A stretch of DNA of 64,000 bases. It comes from Epiperipatus broadwayi. Taxonomy: Eukaryota > Onychophora > Udeonychophora > Euonychophora > Peripatidae. Made by a program: the position numbers and the translations under genes. Position 1 is the first letter of the stretch. Each line of letters starts with the position of its first letter. The notes beneath the pieces were generated by a model. The model worked only from the letters and a program-made list of their open reading frames with translations, made no database searches and had not been told where the DNA came from. The stretch lies in NCBI GenBank assembly GCA_028023455.1, contig JAQFVV010000001.1, forward strand, positions 23,985,401 to 24,049,400. Reading direction: 5' to 3'. Positions 63,581-64,000 of this stretch are shown in pieces.

Positions 63581-64000
63581 GTTGGGAAAACCAAAAGAAA
63601 TTTACGAAAATTGATAACGAAAATATTTCTTTAAATATTTCAAAAATCTTCACTTTAATGTATGTTTAAATTAATTACCTTTAAAATTCAGCTACAAAGC
63701 AATAGTATTATGCAGTGAGCAAGCGCAATATTATTATTCTTGTCAAAATTTCAAACTCAACTGAGTACTCTGCACGCACTCTGTCTGTATCGACATGTCC
63801 CAACTCGTGTCGTATCGCAAAATATGGTTAGGACAAGAAATAAGCAAATTTGGAGGACGTTCAGTTAATAGCCGCAAAACTGAGAGATTATTATAAATAT
63901 AAAACTAATGAAAGCATAATCCGATGCACGCGAATTAACAACAAAAATTGGAGCAACTTGTTAAATTACGGACAAAATACCAATTAAAAAACTTCTGTCA
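63581..64000 (-). other. Upstream region of the hAT transposase
   Basis: No ORF. It is somewhat GC-richer at 63750-63830. It would hold the transposase promoter and, outside the window, the other end. Confidence 0.4.

Larger units (their letters stand above)
60802..64000 (-). mobile_element. hAT transposon, decayed, running off the window
   Basis: The end CAGCGGTGGCGAACC (60802-60816), followed by GCACGTGCCAAA and GGTGTGCCGGGAAA, is typical of this hAT group. The transposase remnant lies on the minus strand (61023-63580), and DNA beyond 63580 would be its 5' untranslated and terminal part. The second terminal repeat is not in the window. The coding region is interrupted by foreign DNA at about 62655-63350. 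Confidence 0.8.

Overview
This is AT-rich animal nuclear DNA, probably from an invertebrate. The signs are very long non-coding stretches, RTE-type and other LINEs, a Penelope-like element, a hAT transposon of the GTF2IRD2/ZBED-like group, LTR-type repeats, microsatellites and many inverted repeats. The species cannot be read from the sequence. There is one 500-N assembly gap (463-962). No rRNA, CRISPR or prokaryotic gene organisation was seen.

Layout. 993-5072 and 18068-23340 hold two related non-autonomous LTR elements whose LTRs (1.8 and 2.1 kb) are longer than their interiors (0.54 and 0.72 kb). 5781-6933 and 26158-26770 may be solo LTRs. 8425-8848 is a near-perfect 168-bp inverted repeat. 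Its family recurs as a tandem pair at 52105-52826 and carries CCAAT-like and TATA-like motifs. 15238-17066 is a decayed Penelope-like element bounded by inverted ~58-bp arms. 28193-31672 is a nearly full-length but broken RTE-type LINE. It is followed by an array of ~470-bp units, the first inverted and three direct (31672-33245), then a foldback element (33251-33611). 41477-43317 is a 1.84-kb element with ~70-bp terminal inverted repeats and an internal minisatellite. 45240-47820 (minus) is a second RTE-type LINE, with a more decayed relative at 57285-57680. 48915-49170 is an (AAT)85 microsatellite. Two LINE 3' ends lie at 55140-55960 and 58309-58620. 60802-64000 is a decayed hAT transposon that has itself been invaded.

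The only long, intact, apparently cellular gene is a single-exon 473-codon ORF at 58838-60259. It encodes a leucine-rich-repeat protein. Its first 60 residues fit a BC-box followed by a Cul2-box, the layout of ZYG11/ZER1/LRR1-type substrate receptors of Cullin-2 ubiquitin ligases. That assignment is an inference from motifs.

The window is best read as a repeat-dominated intergenic region. The elements are layered (hAT into an older repeat, a LINE tail into one LTR), so relative insertion order can be worked out. Most other short ORFs are chance or shadows of transposon ORFs.
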